Assembly: GCA_945861235.1 (NCBI GenBank)
Contig: CAMATV010000062.1
Span: 1 to 11,530, forward strand
Direction of reading: 5' to 3'
Source: Opitutus sp. GAS368
GTDB taxonomy: Bacteria; Verrucomicrobiota; Verrucomicrobiia; Opitutales; Opitutaceae
DNA: 11,530 nucleotides
The notes under the pieces were generated by a model. The model was not told the origin of the DNA and made no database searches. It saw nothing but the letters and a program-made list of their open reading frames with translations. Of this stretch, positions 1 through 9,718 are shown piece by piece. The stretch's first letter is position 1. Every line of letters begins with the position of its first letter. Both the position numbers and the translations under genes were made by a program.

Positions 1-237
1 GCGATGAATCTCCTGTCGCTCATCCGCCTGGGTATCGACCTCGCGGTGTTTCCCGACGCGAGCCGCAGCGTGATCGATCGCTTGTTCATCGAAGCTCAAC
101 CCGGCCATCTGCAACACGCGCAAAAGGGTGAGTTCGATCCGGCCCAGCGTGATTTGTTGCGCGCGGCGCGACTGCGATCCGAGTTTGCCAATTTCGTTCA
201 CCCGAATTTTTCTTTCAGCACTAACGGTAAAAACTAA
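1..237 (+). CDS. mcsB: Protein arginine kinase McsB, C-terminal part (5' truncated by window edge)
   Basis: Reading frame 1 is open from the first base and ends at TAA 235-237. The visible 78 residues match the C-terminal lobe of bacterial ATP:guanido phosphotransferases of the McsB type: a NLLSLIRLGIDL helix, then LFIEAQPGHLQ, then the hexapeptide RDLLRA at nt 148-165. In the McsB family the RDxxRA motif lines the phosphoarginine pocket that controls the kinase allosterically, so this is more likely a true protein arginine kinase than a creatine or arginine kinase relative. McsB phosphorylates arginines on substrate proteins and thereby targets them to ClpCP. The gene lies 21 bases upstream of clpC on the same strand, as in the Firmicutes ctsR-mcsA-mcsB-clpC operon. 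The N-terminal catalytic region is outside the window, so activity cannot be judged. The last 20 residues, rich in F, N and S, are less conserved. Confidence 0.9.
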   Translation, partial: AMNLLSLIRLGIDLAVFPDASRSVIDRLFIEAQPGHLQHAQKGEFDPAQRDLLRAARLRSEFANFVHPNFSFSTNGKN

Positions 238-258
238 ATCGCCCTCAGACCCCCTTAT

Positions 259-2784
<2,526 letters not shown>

Positions 2785-2810
2785 AAAAAGCGGCCAACCG
2801 CCGCCTAACG

Positions 2811-2847
2811 AAAACCCCGGCCCCGAATAAAACGGGCCGGGGTTTTT
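2811..2847 (+). terminator. Rho-independent terminator after clpC
   Basis: A perfect 13-bp stem (AAAACCCCGGCCC at 2811-2823 pairing with 2834-2846) encloses a 10-base A-rich loop and runs into TTTTT at 2843-2847. It begins 26 bases after the clpC stop and should end the mcsB-clpC transcript. Because the stem starts with AAAA, the minus-strand copy also ends in a short T run, so weak bidirectional action is possible. Confidence 0.93.
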
Positions 2848-2884
2848 CATTCCCACCCGGGGACGCGGTGATCAAGGTGCCTCG

Positions 2885-4684
2885 ATGAGACTGGCGCATG
2901 GATTCTTGCTGTGGCTGGGCTGGCTGGGCACACCGCTCGCGGCCCAGCCGGCAGCCATACCCGAAGGGGAACTCGTCCAGGTGCCCAGCTCAGCTCGGCT
3001 GGCAGTCGTCCACGCGGCGGCTCAGCGGGACGGCTGGGCACCGCACGTCGCGTCCCTGCGGGCGGCGGCACTGGGGGCCTACCGCCGGGACAAGCTAGCG
3101 GTGGCCGCGGCGTGGTTTAATGTTTATCGCTGGGCAGCGCTGTGGGGTGAAACGGAAGCTGCGTTTGTGCCGCGGTGGATCACGGCGGTGGCGACCATGA
3201 ACGTTGCCCACCGCAACCTGCCGACGCGTTTTGCCACTCGGGAGGTGCCCGTCGGCGCGGTGGTTTCCTCCGAGCTGCAGGCTTGGCTGTTGGGTAACGC
3301 GGTGTTCTCGGCGGATTTTTTCGAACTGCTGTCACCGGTAGATTTCATCCCTCATGTGCTGCAGATCATGGATACGCTGTATCGCGCTGATCCGGCCCGG
3401 TTCAAAACCTACGCCAACCTCGCGCTCGCCATCGCCGTCGTCTTTGACGTTCCGCCGCCCCCAGACTGGCCACATGGGCAAGTATCAGCGACGGCCTTAC
3501 CCCGCAAATTTCCGGCTCCGACCGAGGCGTTCGCATGGTGGATCAAACGGGACCAGCTTGGCCATGGTTATCACAAACTCGCTCGCCTCGGACCCGGGGA
3601 GCTGAAGTTTGTAGTCGATGCGGCGGCGCCGTTCAGCGAGCTGGAATGGGCGGAAAAAACGGCGGACTATCCCCTGAGCCAACTCGCGCGCGCCTACACC
3701 CTGGTGCGGTATCGCACGGACCGCGTGGCCAACAATAATCCGAATTGGCCGGGTCGCTCCTACACGCTGCCGGATATTCTGGCGGCCGGCGGCATCTGTT
3801 GTGACCAAGCTTATTTCGCGACCCAAGTCGGCAAGTCCCGGTTGGTTCCCACTCTCCTGTTTTACGGCGCGGGCAAGGACGGGCGGCACGCCTGGTTTGG
3901 CTTTCTCGATGGCAACCAGACATGGCAGCTCGACGCCGGACGTTACGCGGAACAGCGCTTTGTCACCGGCTTCGCGCGCGACCCGCAGACGTGGCGGGAA
4001 TTCTCCGACCATGAGCTCCAATTCCTCTCGGAGCGGTTTCGCGATTTACCCTCGTTTCGGCAATCGTGGGTCCATGCGGACTTTGCGGCGGACTGCTTGA
4101 CGGCGGGCGATGCCGCGACGGCGGCCGGCGCGGCGCGCAAGGCCGTGAACTTCGAGCGGCGCAATCAACCGGCGTGGGAGACGCTCCTCGCGGCAGGTCA
4201 GAAGTTGGGCCGGGATGCGAAGACGCTGGAGGCGGTCATGCGCGAAGCGGTGCTCGCTTTTCAACGGTATCCAGATCTTGAAGCACACTATATCAGTCGC
4301 ACGGCCGCGAGCTTGCGGGCACGGGGCGAAACGAGCCTCGCGGATGCGGAGTCACGCCGGATTGTGAATAATAATAAGAGCGCGCGTTCTGACCTGGGCG
4401 TGCAGCAGTCGCGAGAGACTTTGCTGCGTTCGTTTTCGACGCAGTCGTTGCCGCAGCAAATGAGCACCTACAATTCGCTCCTCGATCAACATGGCCGCGG
4501 TGCCGGCATCGGCTTCTTTGACCAAGTGGTCGTCGTGTTTGCCGAGCACATGGTGCGCCTGCAGCAGCCGGCGGAGGCCGTGCGTGCCGTGGAACGGGCG
4601 CGTCGCACGCTCAAGGTCGAACCCAACAGCCAGTTGGACAAAGAACTGCTGCGCCTGCTCAAGGAGATCAAGGTGGCGAAGTGA
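2885..4684 (+). CDS. Secreted protein with transglutaminase-like core and TPR-like C-terminus, function unknown
   Basis: 599 residues. The N-terminus has Arg2, a hydrophobic stretch at about 6-18 and a plausible signal-peptidase site near A20, so export is likely. The centre (about 270-355) carries the order of motifs expected of a transglutaminase/papain-like fold: GGICCDQ with C305/C306, then GRHAW with H335, then LDAGRY with D350. The Cys-His and His-Asp spacings (about 29 and 15) fit that Cys-His-Asp triad. Family knowledge: such domains act as cysteine proteases, amidases or cross-linkers, often on cell wall or envelope proteins. From about 395 to the end the sequence is Ala-rich and helical with TPR-like pairs (for example AAGAARKAVNFERRNQPAW), suggesting a protein-binding scaffold. 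The start is supported by AAGGTG at 2874-2879, 5 bases before ATG. It lies only 38 bases after the clpC terminator and converges with the next gene with a 25-base gap. Substrate unknown; I do not recognise a named family. Confidence 0.75.
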   Translation: MRLAHGFLLWLGWLGTPLAAQPAAIPEGELVQVPSSARLAVVHAAAQRDGWAPHVASLRAAALGAYRRDKLAVAAAWFNVYRWAALWGETEAAFVPRWITAVATMNVAHRNLPTRFATREVPVGAVVSSELQAWLLGNAVFSADFFELLSPVDFIPHVLQIMDTLYRADPARFKTYANLALAIAVVFDVPPPPDWPHGQVSATALPRKFPAPTEAFAWWIKRDQLGHGYHKLARLGPGELKFVVDAAAPFSELEWAEKTADYPLSQLARAYTLVRYRTDRVANNNPNWPGRSYTLPDILAAGGICCDQAYFATQVGKSRLVPTLLFYGAGKDGRHAWFGFLDGNQTWQLDAGRYAEQRFVTGFARDPQTWREFSDHELQFLSERFRDLPSFRQSWVHADFAADCLTAGDAATAAGAARKAVNFERRNQPAWETLLAAGQKLGRDAKTLEAVMREAVLAFQRYPDLEAHYISRTAASLRARGETSLADAESRRIVNNNKSARSDLGVQQSRETLLRSFSTQSLPQQMSTYNSLLDQHGRGAGIGFFDQVVVVFAEHMVRLQQPAEAVRAVERARRTLKVEPNSQLDKELLRLLKEIKVAK

Positions 4685-4709
4685 TCCGCCTGCGGCCATG
4701 CTACACCGA

Positions 4710-6878
4710 TCAGCTTTCGGGGAGTGGTCGCGGCTTCAGCGAGTCCGCTTCGCGCAAAGAAAAATCATCAAACTCGGCCCAGTCACCGCTCATTTGGTTT
4801 TGCAGATGCACGCCGATGCCGACCCAAGCGGCCTCTCGGGGAGCGTGCCCTCCTTGCTGCAATTGAACCCAATCGGGCCAGAAACCATCGGGCAAGCGCG
4901 CGGCCATGGATTTCCCGAGGTGACGGCCCTGCGCGTCGAGCCAGCCAAAGGTCAGGAAAACGGCGTTGCTCGACGCGACGTGCCCGCGGGCGCGGACCGA
5001 TGCGACATAGAGCTGACCGGATTTCGCGGGGAGCCATTGGAAAACGGTGGTGTTCACGGCCCCGCTAATGCGCAAACCGGCCGCGCCGCTACGGGCCGCG
5101 GTGGTTGTCACCTCGCCGACGTGCGTTTGCGTCGGCTCGATCTGGCTTTGCCAGGCACCGGGCAAAGCGATCCCATAGGGCAGTCCGGCGATTTTCCGCC
5201 CCGCCCCAGCCGGACCCTCCAGCCCGCCATCGGTGAGCCGTTCAGTCGTCGCGCCCGCCGCCGCCGCCCGCGCAAACGCCAGACCGTCGGCCACGCCCAT
5301 TTCCGGGCGACCGCGGATGGCAACCGCCCGTTGATCCGCCTCGGTTTTAGGCGTATCCGCTAAAACAGCACTGAGAGCCGCCACCGCGGCAACCGTCGGA
5401 TCGTTGCGCAGAAAGTCTTCGTAGAGAATGGTCGCGAACGCCAAGGGCTGCCGCGCAGTCGTCTCCTGACTGTAGCGGATGAAGTCGTGTCTGGCTTCGA
5501 GGTACGTTGCCAGCAGCTCGACCCCGGCCCGGCCGGCCAGCTGCATCGTCACGGTCTCGCGACTCAACCGCGCCCGGGTTTCGTTCATCCGCACAAATCG
5601 CTCCGTCACGCCAAAAGCGTCGGAGACCAAGGAGACCCGCGCGTGCACCGTGCCCCGCCGCGCCAAACGCCCGGCCTCGTCGAGCAGTTGCCTCAGTTCG
5701 GCACACACGGACGAAGGAAACAGGTCGCCCTGCGACTCGTTGCGAAAATGCTTTAGCCAATAGGACGGTCCGGTCTGGCGCATCCATTGCGCCTCGCATC
5801 GTTCGAAGAAACGTCGCATCGGCACCGCCGATTCTTGGAAATACCGCTCATAATATTCGTTCAGGAGAACGTCGGCGTTTTGGTGCGGATCGCTCAGCAG
5901 CTGTGCGACCAGCCACGTCATGGGTCCGTCGATACCCCAATTGGGGGTGGCCTCACAATAATAGTCGGTGAAGCCCACGCTCCGGGCATGGCGAAGATGC
6001 TCGGCGATCAGCTGGGGATGAAGGCGGGGCACCACGAACCCGACGCCGTAAAGATAGTCGTAAAGCCCCAACCGGCGCGGCCCCGCTTTCGCCCAGCGCG
6101 TTTGCAACGAAAACTCCTCCTGCCAAAACACCCGATCGTAGCCCTGCGAGCGATCCGCCGTCAGAAAGGGCATGACCTGCGGGTGCACCGGAAAGTCCGG
6201 CGTATTCTCTTCCCAGTAGTAAGCGAGTGCGCCGAGATACTTGTCGGGGTGGCTGCGGGCTAATGCTTCCGCCGCCCGGTTCATAAAGCGAAACGTGAGG
6301 TTCGAATAGTCCGGCCGAGCACGAAACCAACGCAGGGGATTCACGACCGCGAGGAGCTCGGGACTCTCGCCATAGAGGAGCCCGTCATTCACGCCCAAGG
6401 AAAAGGACACGCGCCCGGGCTCCGCGACAAACGCGTCCCGCGCCACTTGGGCCGCATAAACCGCGACATCCGGGCGACTGAGATCGGGATTCCACGAATA
6501 GGATTGGGCGGCCGGACGTTCGCGCTTCCCGTTGACCATCGGAAAAAAATCCGGGTACTCGGCAAACAGTGTGGGCGGAAAAACAGTGGTGAGATTGTGC
6601 GAAAAACTGAGCGCGGGCGTCAGACCGTTGTGCCGCGCCCAAGCCGCCGCCGCGGGTGAACCGAGCCCACCGATATGTCGCGAGAGGAACGCGGCCGGCC
6701 CGGGGAGCGGAACTGCCCGGCCAGCCTCATGCCCCAACGGTCCGGGCGCGAACCAGCGTTCCGGTCGTGACGCGCGCTTGCCCGGTAGGCCGAGCCACCA
6801 CGCCGTCGCGATCGCGACGACCGCACCGAGCACCGCAAGGGTGAGCGCACTACGCAGAGAAGTTCGTACGATCAGCAT
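4710..6878 (-). CDS. Membrane-anchored DUF4838 domain protein with C-terminal jelly-roll-like module
   Basis: 722 residues. Residues 1-10 are basic (R5, R9) and about 11-30 form one hydrophobic segment ending in TAWWLG, consistent with an uncleaved signal anchor that places the rest in the periplasm. Residues about 80-360 look like DUF4838, a domain of large polysaccharide-related proteins in Verrucomicrobiota, Planctomycetota and Bacteroidota: YPDFFPMVNGKR (108-119), SWNPDLSRPDV (128-138), SLGVNDG (160-166), then ALAYYWEENTP, FTDYYCEATPNWGIDGP (303-319) and ADVLLNEYYERYF (335-347). A long helical region (about 385-500) follows. The last 170 residues, from TDGGLEGPAG (549-558) to WAEFDDFSLRE (700-710), have the layout of a carbohydrate-binding jelly roll of the CBM4/9 type. 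The substrate is unknown; a role in glycan breakdown is inferred from the domain family. It lacks an obvious GH20-like N-terminal domain often found before DUF4838. No Shine-Dalgarno precedes the ATG. Confidence 0.75.
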   Translation of the reverse strand: MLIVRTSLRSALTLAVLGAVVAIATAWWLGLPGKRASRPERWFAPGPLGHEAGRAVPLPGPAAFLSRHIGGLGSPAAAAWARHNGLTPALSFSHNLTTVFPPTLFAEYPDFFPMVNGKRERPAAQSYSWNPDLSRPDVAVYAAQVARDAFVAEPGRVSFSLGVNDGLLYGESPELLAVVNPLRWFRARPDYSNLTFRFMNRAAEALARSHPDKYLGALAYYWEENTPDFPVHPQVMPFLTADRSQGYDRVFWQEEFSLQTRWAKAGPRRLGLYDYLYGVGFVVPRLHPQLIAEHLRHARSVGFTDYYCEATPNWGIDGPMTWLVAQLLSDPHQNADVLLNEYYERYFQESAVPMRRFFERCEAQWMRQTGPSYWLKHFRNESQGDLFPSSVCAELRQLLDEAGRLARRGTVHARVSLVSDAFGVTERFVRMNETRARLSRETVTMQLAGRAGVELLATYLEARHDFIRYSQETTARQPLAFATILYEDFLRNDPTVAAVAALSAVLADTPKTEADQRAVAIRGRPEMGVADGLAFARAAAAGATTERLTDGGLEGPAGAGRKIAGLPYGIALPGAWQSQIEPTQTHVGEVTTTAARSGAAGLRISGAVNTTVFQWLPAKSGQLYVASVRARGHVASSNAVFLTFGWLDAQGRHLGKSMAARLPDGFWPDWVQLQQGGHAPREAAWVGIGVHLQNQMSGDWAEFDDFSLREADSLKPRPLPES

Positions 6879-7000
6879 GGGATCGCCGCAGAAAAACGCC
6901 GCGTCGCAGCCGGCGCAAGCGCAGGGCGACGTGATCTTCCGCTGCCCTCATTGATTTTCTGCGGGATGCGGGTGAGTCATCTAAAACTCCATTCTTCCCT

Positions 7001-7039
7001 GATCGGCCCCGTCGGGCGCCTTGCGCGCACGCGCCGATC
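7001..7039. repeat. Inverted repeat in the gap between the SDR gene and the DUF4838 gene
   Basis: GATCGGC at 7001-7007 and GCCGATC at 7033-7039 form 7-bp arms around a GC-rich 25-base interior. It lies just downstream of the SDR stop (minus strand). No T run follows the stem, so it is not a convincing terminator. The rest of the gap (6879-7072) shows nothing recognisable. Confidence 0.3.
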
Positions 7040-7072
7040 CGTGCGTCGATCGCGTCCCTCCGCCCTCCAACC

Positions 7073-7759
7073 TCAATCCCCGGCGTCACCCACACTCACC
7101 GACTTCCCGTTATCCTTCGCCCCTAGCTGCAAAATGAACGGCGCCGCCTGCTTGACCCACTGTTCCGCCTTCGGACAACTCGCCGCGCCGTCCGCCCAAC
7201 ACGCGCGCAGCATCGCGGTGTCGATCACCCCGGGATTCAGCGGCACCGCCGCCATCCCCTTCGGCAATTCCTCGGCGAGGGCCTTGGTCATTCCTTCGAT
7301 CGCCCATTTCGACATGCAATAGCTCGCGACATCCGGCGCCACGCTGCGGCCCCAGCCCGAGCTGAAATTCACGATCACGCCCCGCTTCTTCGCGACCATC
7401 GCCGGCACGAAATGGCGGATTACATTTTGCACGCCGCGAATGTTTGCATCGACGAGCTTTGTGAATTCTCGGTCGTCCTGCTCCCACAGCGGCGCGAGCC
7501 GATTCATCACCGCCGCATTATTGATCAACAGGTCTGGCGGGCTGTCATTCTCGAGGACCTTCGCCGCCCAAATCGCGACCTTGCTGTCGAGCCCCACGTC
7601 GAGCACCGAAAAATCGTGCGGCGCCCCGTGCGTCATGCGCAGATCGAAGATCGCGTCACCCGATCGGCCGCAGCCGATCACCGTGTGCCCACCTTTGATG
7701 AACTCCTCCGCCAACGCTCGGCCCAAGCCCCGCGTCACTCCGGTCAGCACAATTTTCAT
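7073..7759 (-). CDS. Short-chain dehydrogenase/reductase (classical SDR)
   Basis: 228 residues, slightly short for a classical SDR (~250). The Rossmann nucleotide-binding motif is TGVTRGLG (6-13), NNAA follows at 80-83, the active-site Asn is N106, the catalytic Ser is S133 or S134 in NFSSG, and YxxxK is Y147-K151; NPGVIDT follows at 175-181. All residues of the Asn-Ser-Tyr-Lys tetrad are present, so it should be an active NAD(P)-dependent oxidoreductase. R32 just after the second strand (CGRS) hints at NADP(H) preference. The substrate cannot be told from the sequence. It is cytosolic, with no signal or membrane segment. It lies on the same strand downstream of exbD with a 119-base gap that holds heptamer repeats, so co-transcription is uncertain. 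ATG 7759-7757 has no clear Shine-Dalgarno. Confidence 0.93.
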   Translation of the reverse strand: MKIVLTGVTRGLGRALAEEFIKGGHTVIGCGRSGDAIFDLRMTHGAPHDFSVLDVGLDSKVAIWAAKVLENDSPPDLLINNAAVMNRLAPLWEQDDREFTKLVDANIRGVQNVIRHFVPAMVAKKRGVIVNFSSGWGRSVAPDVASYCMSKWAIEGMTKALAEELPKGMAAVPLNPGVIDTAMLRACWADGAASCPKAEQWVKQAAPFILQLGAKDNGKSVSVGDAGD

Positions 7760-7769
7760 GGTTCGAATG

Positions 7770-7800
7770 TAGCGAGCAGCGCGTAGTGGCTAGCGAGTAG
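7770..7800. repeat. Degenerate heptamer tandem array upstream of the SDR gene
   Basis: Read in steps of seven the sequence is TAGCGAG, CAGCGCG, TAGTGGC, TAGCGAG, TAG. The first and fourth units are identical and exactly 21 bases apart. It begins 11 bases upstream of the SDR start codon. Confidence 0.55.
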
Positions 7801-7838
7801 AAAATCGCAGAAACCCGCCTCACGGGCATCCGCGCTCA

Positions 7839-7861
7839 GGTCGCGACCCACGACCCACGAC
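7839..7861. repeat. Palindrome GGTCGCGACC running into GACCCAC tandem heptamers
   Basis: GGTCGCGACC at 7839-7848 is a perfect 10-bp palindrome. It overlaps two exact copies of GACCCAC (7845-7851 and 7852-7858) and a third start, GAC (7859-7861). It sits between the exbD stop at 7879 and the SDR start at 7759 and could mark the end of the exbBD transcript, but there is no T run. Confidence 0.5.
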
Positions 7862-7878
7862 GATCGACCTTAAGAAAC

Positions 7879-8292
7879 TCACCGACTCTGCAAACTGAAT
7901 TTGTTCAGCCCCGTCTTGCGGCACGCATCCATCACGAACGCCAGTTTCTTCAACTGCGTCGTCTCGTCCGCCTTGATCAGCACCGGAATATCGCGGTCCA
8001 CGTTTTTCACCTGCTCCAGCAGCGAAATCAACTCGGCATCCGTCACCGTGCGGTTGTTCGCCGGCGTCGTGGAAAACGACACGGTCCCATCTTTGTCGAT
8101 ACTGATCGTGACTGTACCCTTAAATTCGTTCTTACCCGCCGTCTCCACCTTCGGGAGCGTGATATTCAGCGTCGCCGCCGACTTGAACTGCATCGTCACG
8201 AACGCGAAGAAAATCAACATCACCAGCACGTCGATCAACGCCACGAGGTTCAGCTCCGGGCGCCGCCGGCGGCTTTTCATGAGACTGCTCAT
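7879..8292 (-). CDS. exbD: Biopolymer transport protein ExbD/TolR family
   Basis: 137 residues, normal length for ExbD/TolR. A basic cytoplasmic N-terminus (KSRRRRPELN) leads into one transmembrane helix at about 16-34 containing the proton-carrying Asp, D21, in LIDVLVMLIFF. A small periplasmic domain follows, ending in the typical segment DIPVLIKADETTQLKKLAFVMDACRKTG-like (written here as positions about 99-129). ExbD works with ExbB as the proton-driven motor that energises TonB-dependent outer-membrane transporters or a Tol-like system. Its ATG shares one base with the exbB stop (TGATG), which indicates translational coupling. No tonB or tolA gene is next to it, so whether the pair serves a TonB or a Tol role cannot be decided here. 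Confidence 0.93.
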   Translation of the reverse strand: MSSLMKSRRRRPELNLVALIDVLVMLIFFAFVTMQFKSAATLNITLPKVETAGKNEFKGTVTISIDKDGTVSFSTTPANNRTVTDAELISLLEQVKNVDRDIPVLIKADETTQLKKLAFVMDACRKTGLNKFSLQSR

Positions 8293-8861
8293 CAGCGCGT
8301 GCGTTGCAGAATCCGCTCCAACAGCACATCGAGCTGCGCCGCGTAATTTTCAATTTTTCGCTGGAGGTAGCCACTGCCCACCAGCGACGGAATGGCGATC
8401 GTCAGACCCAGCACCGTAGCCGACAGCGCCAGCGCCACGCCACTCGTGAATTTCACCGGGTCAGGCAACCCCGTATCCGGCGAGATTTGCGAGAACACTT
8501 CGAGCAAACCCGTCACCGTGCCGGTCAGTCCAATCAGCGGCGCTGCGGCATAAATCACATCGAGATAAGGCACGCCCCGCTCCATGCGGTTGATCTCGAG
8601 TCGCGCGAACGCCTTCACCGCGCCTTCGTCGTTCTTGTGCTGCTCGGCAAAGTCGACGATGCGGGCCAAAACCGTGTGGCGCCCACCGACCAACGGCTTC
8701 CCGGCCACGACCGCATCCACGAGATCTTCCGGCATGACGGCTGCCTTGCGCAGCGCGTAGGCGCGTTCGCAAATGATGAAAACCGCGCCCGCCGAGCAGA
8801 TGCCCAAGGGGTAGATGAGGATCCCGGCACCCTTGAAGACTTCGATCATGGCGAAAAACAT
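8292..8861 (-). CDS. exbB: MotA/TolQ/ExbB proton channel family protein
   Basis: 189 residues, at the short end of the family (~200-240). Three hydrophobic segments fit the ExbB topology: about 13-31 (ILIYPLGICSAGAVFII), about 103-123 with the signature APLIGLTGTVTGL (107-119), and about 141-162 (VALALSATVLGLTIAIPSLV). The loop between helices 1 and 2 holds the charged cytoplasmic part (NRMERGVPYLD). It should form the pentameric inner-membrane channel around ExbD. Both genes are on the minus strand with overlapping stop and start. An alternative start at ATG 8849 would give MIEVFKG; neither start has a Shine-Dalgarno sequence. Confidence 0.93.
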   Translation of the reverse strand: MFFAMIEVFKGAGILIYPLGICSAGAVFIICERAYALRKAAVMPEDLVDAVVAGKPLVGGRHTVLARIVDFAEQHKNDEGAVKAFARLEINRMERGVPYLDVIYAAAPLIGLTGTVTGLLEVFSQISPDTGLPDPVKFTSGVALALSATVLGLTIAIPSLVGSGYLQRKIENYAAQLDVLLERILQRTR

Positions 8862-8921
8862 GTTTGGTTAATGTGAACCGGTCCGACTCCGACGCCCAGC
8901 AAAAGTTCGAAAAATGTAGCA

Positions 8922-8977
8922 CGGGCTTTTTGCCCGCGGTGAGGTCCGAACGGAAGGGCACTTTCCCTAGTGCCTTT
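8922..8977 (-). terminator. Two consecutive stem-loops between leuD and exbB, possible leuCD terminator
   Basis: Reading from leuD, the first hairpin has a 9-bp stem with one G-T pair (8969-8977 with 8954-8962) and a 6-base loop. The second is a perfect 5-bp stem (CGGGC/GCCCG, 8932-8936 with 8922-8926) around AAAAA. A run of five T, read on the minus strand, comes only about 8 bases after the second stem, so termination may be weak; processing or mRNA stabilisation is an alternative. The rest of the 143-base gap shows no other clear signal. Confidence 0.4.
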
Positions 8978-9004
8978 GGCTCGCATAAAGCCGCTTCGTT
9001 ACCC

Positions 9005-9607
9005 TCACGCCGCCAGATACGGGAGCTTCGCTGCCGTCGTCTGCACCGCCGGCAGACCATCAATCAGCTCGCCGATCGGATCCCACCGACCGTGGATCAA
9101 TGCGTCGCGCGCCGAGGCACGCACCTCCGCCTTCACCGTTTGCCCGGCGAAGCGGACCTCCTGCTTCACCACGTCGATCACGACGTCCGTCGTCGGCTCC
9201 TGTGCCACGACCGCCGCGATCTTTGCGATGTCCTCGCGGCTCGCCGTCGCGCAGGGGAGGCCGAGGGTCGTACAATTTCCGAGGAAAATCTCGGCAAAGT
9301 TCTCCGCGATCACCGCCTTGAAACCGTATTTCTGGATCGCTTGCGGCGCGTGCTCGCGGGACGAGCCGCAACCAAAATTCGCGCCCGAGAGCAGAATCGT
9401 CGCACGCTTGAAGCGCGCCTCGTTCAGCGGATGGGGCCGGTCAGTGCCGTCGGCGTTTTTGCGCACGTCGTAGAAGAGGAATTCGCCGAGTCCGTCGAAC
9501 ACGATGCACTTCATGAAGCGCGCAGGGATGATCCGGTCCGTGTCGATGTCATTGCCCGGGACGTAAACCGCAGGACCGGTGATGGAGGTAATTTTTTCGA
9601 GAGCCAT
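9005..9607 (-). CDS. leuD: 3-isopropylmalate dehydratase small subunit LeuD
   Basis: 200 residues, the usual length for LeuD. It carries the swivelling aconitase-D domain motifs: GNDIDTDRIIPARF (18-31) and GANFGCGSSREHAPQA (75-90), both near-invariant in LeuD. With LeuC it forms isopropylmalate isomerase, which converts 2-isopropylmalate to 3-isopropylmalate through dehydration and rehydration in leucine biosynthesis. It follows leuC on the minus strand after a 111-base gap. That gap is long for a two-subunit enzyme and contains only a short stem (9667-9671 with 9677-9681). ATG 9607-9605 lacks a Shine-Dalgarno sequence. leuA and leuB are not in the window. Confidence 0.97.
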   Translation of the reverse strand: MALEKITSITGPAVYVPGNDIDTDRIIPARFMKCIVFDGLGEFLFYDVRKNADGTDRPHPLNEARFKRATILLSGANFGCGSSREHAPQAIQKYGFKAVIAENFAEIFLGNCTTLGLPCATASREDIAKIAAVVAQEPTTDVVIDVVKQEVRFAGQTVKAEVRASARDALIHGRWDPIGELIDGLPAVQTTAAKLPYLAA

Positions 9608-9718
9608 GACTGAAAAGGTTAAGGGGACAGATTAAATTTACGGGATGTCAGCGAGGAGAGGTTGAGGTCCGTAGTTCGGACTGAAAACGACAACGTCTGA
9701 CTTCAACGGTCTTCGTGG

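Noticed and set aside
4491..5363. Plus-strand frame spanning the convergent ends of two genes (290 codons)
   Set aside because: It overlaps the 3' ends of both recognised genes and has composition typical of frame-shifted GC-rich DNA.
6879..7072. tRNA or structured RNA in the GC-rich gap
   Set aside because: The only clear structure is a 7-bp inverted repeat; no cloverleaf, T-loop or riboswitch consensus could be found.
6850..7095. Minus-strand frame of 81 codons between the SDR and DUF4838 genes
   Set aside because: Arg-rich, overlaps both neighbours, and contains no recognisable motif.
8864..9613. Plus-strand open frame opposite leuD and the gap (249 codons)
   Set aside because: Arg/His-rich translation without motifs, opposite a clear leuD.
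9608..9718. Separate promoter or small gene between leuC and leuD
   Set aside because: Only a weak 5-bp stem is present; no convincing -35/-10 pair or reading frame was found, so simple co-transcription is the better reading.
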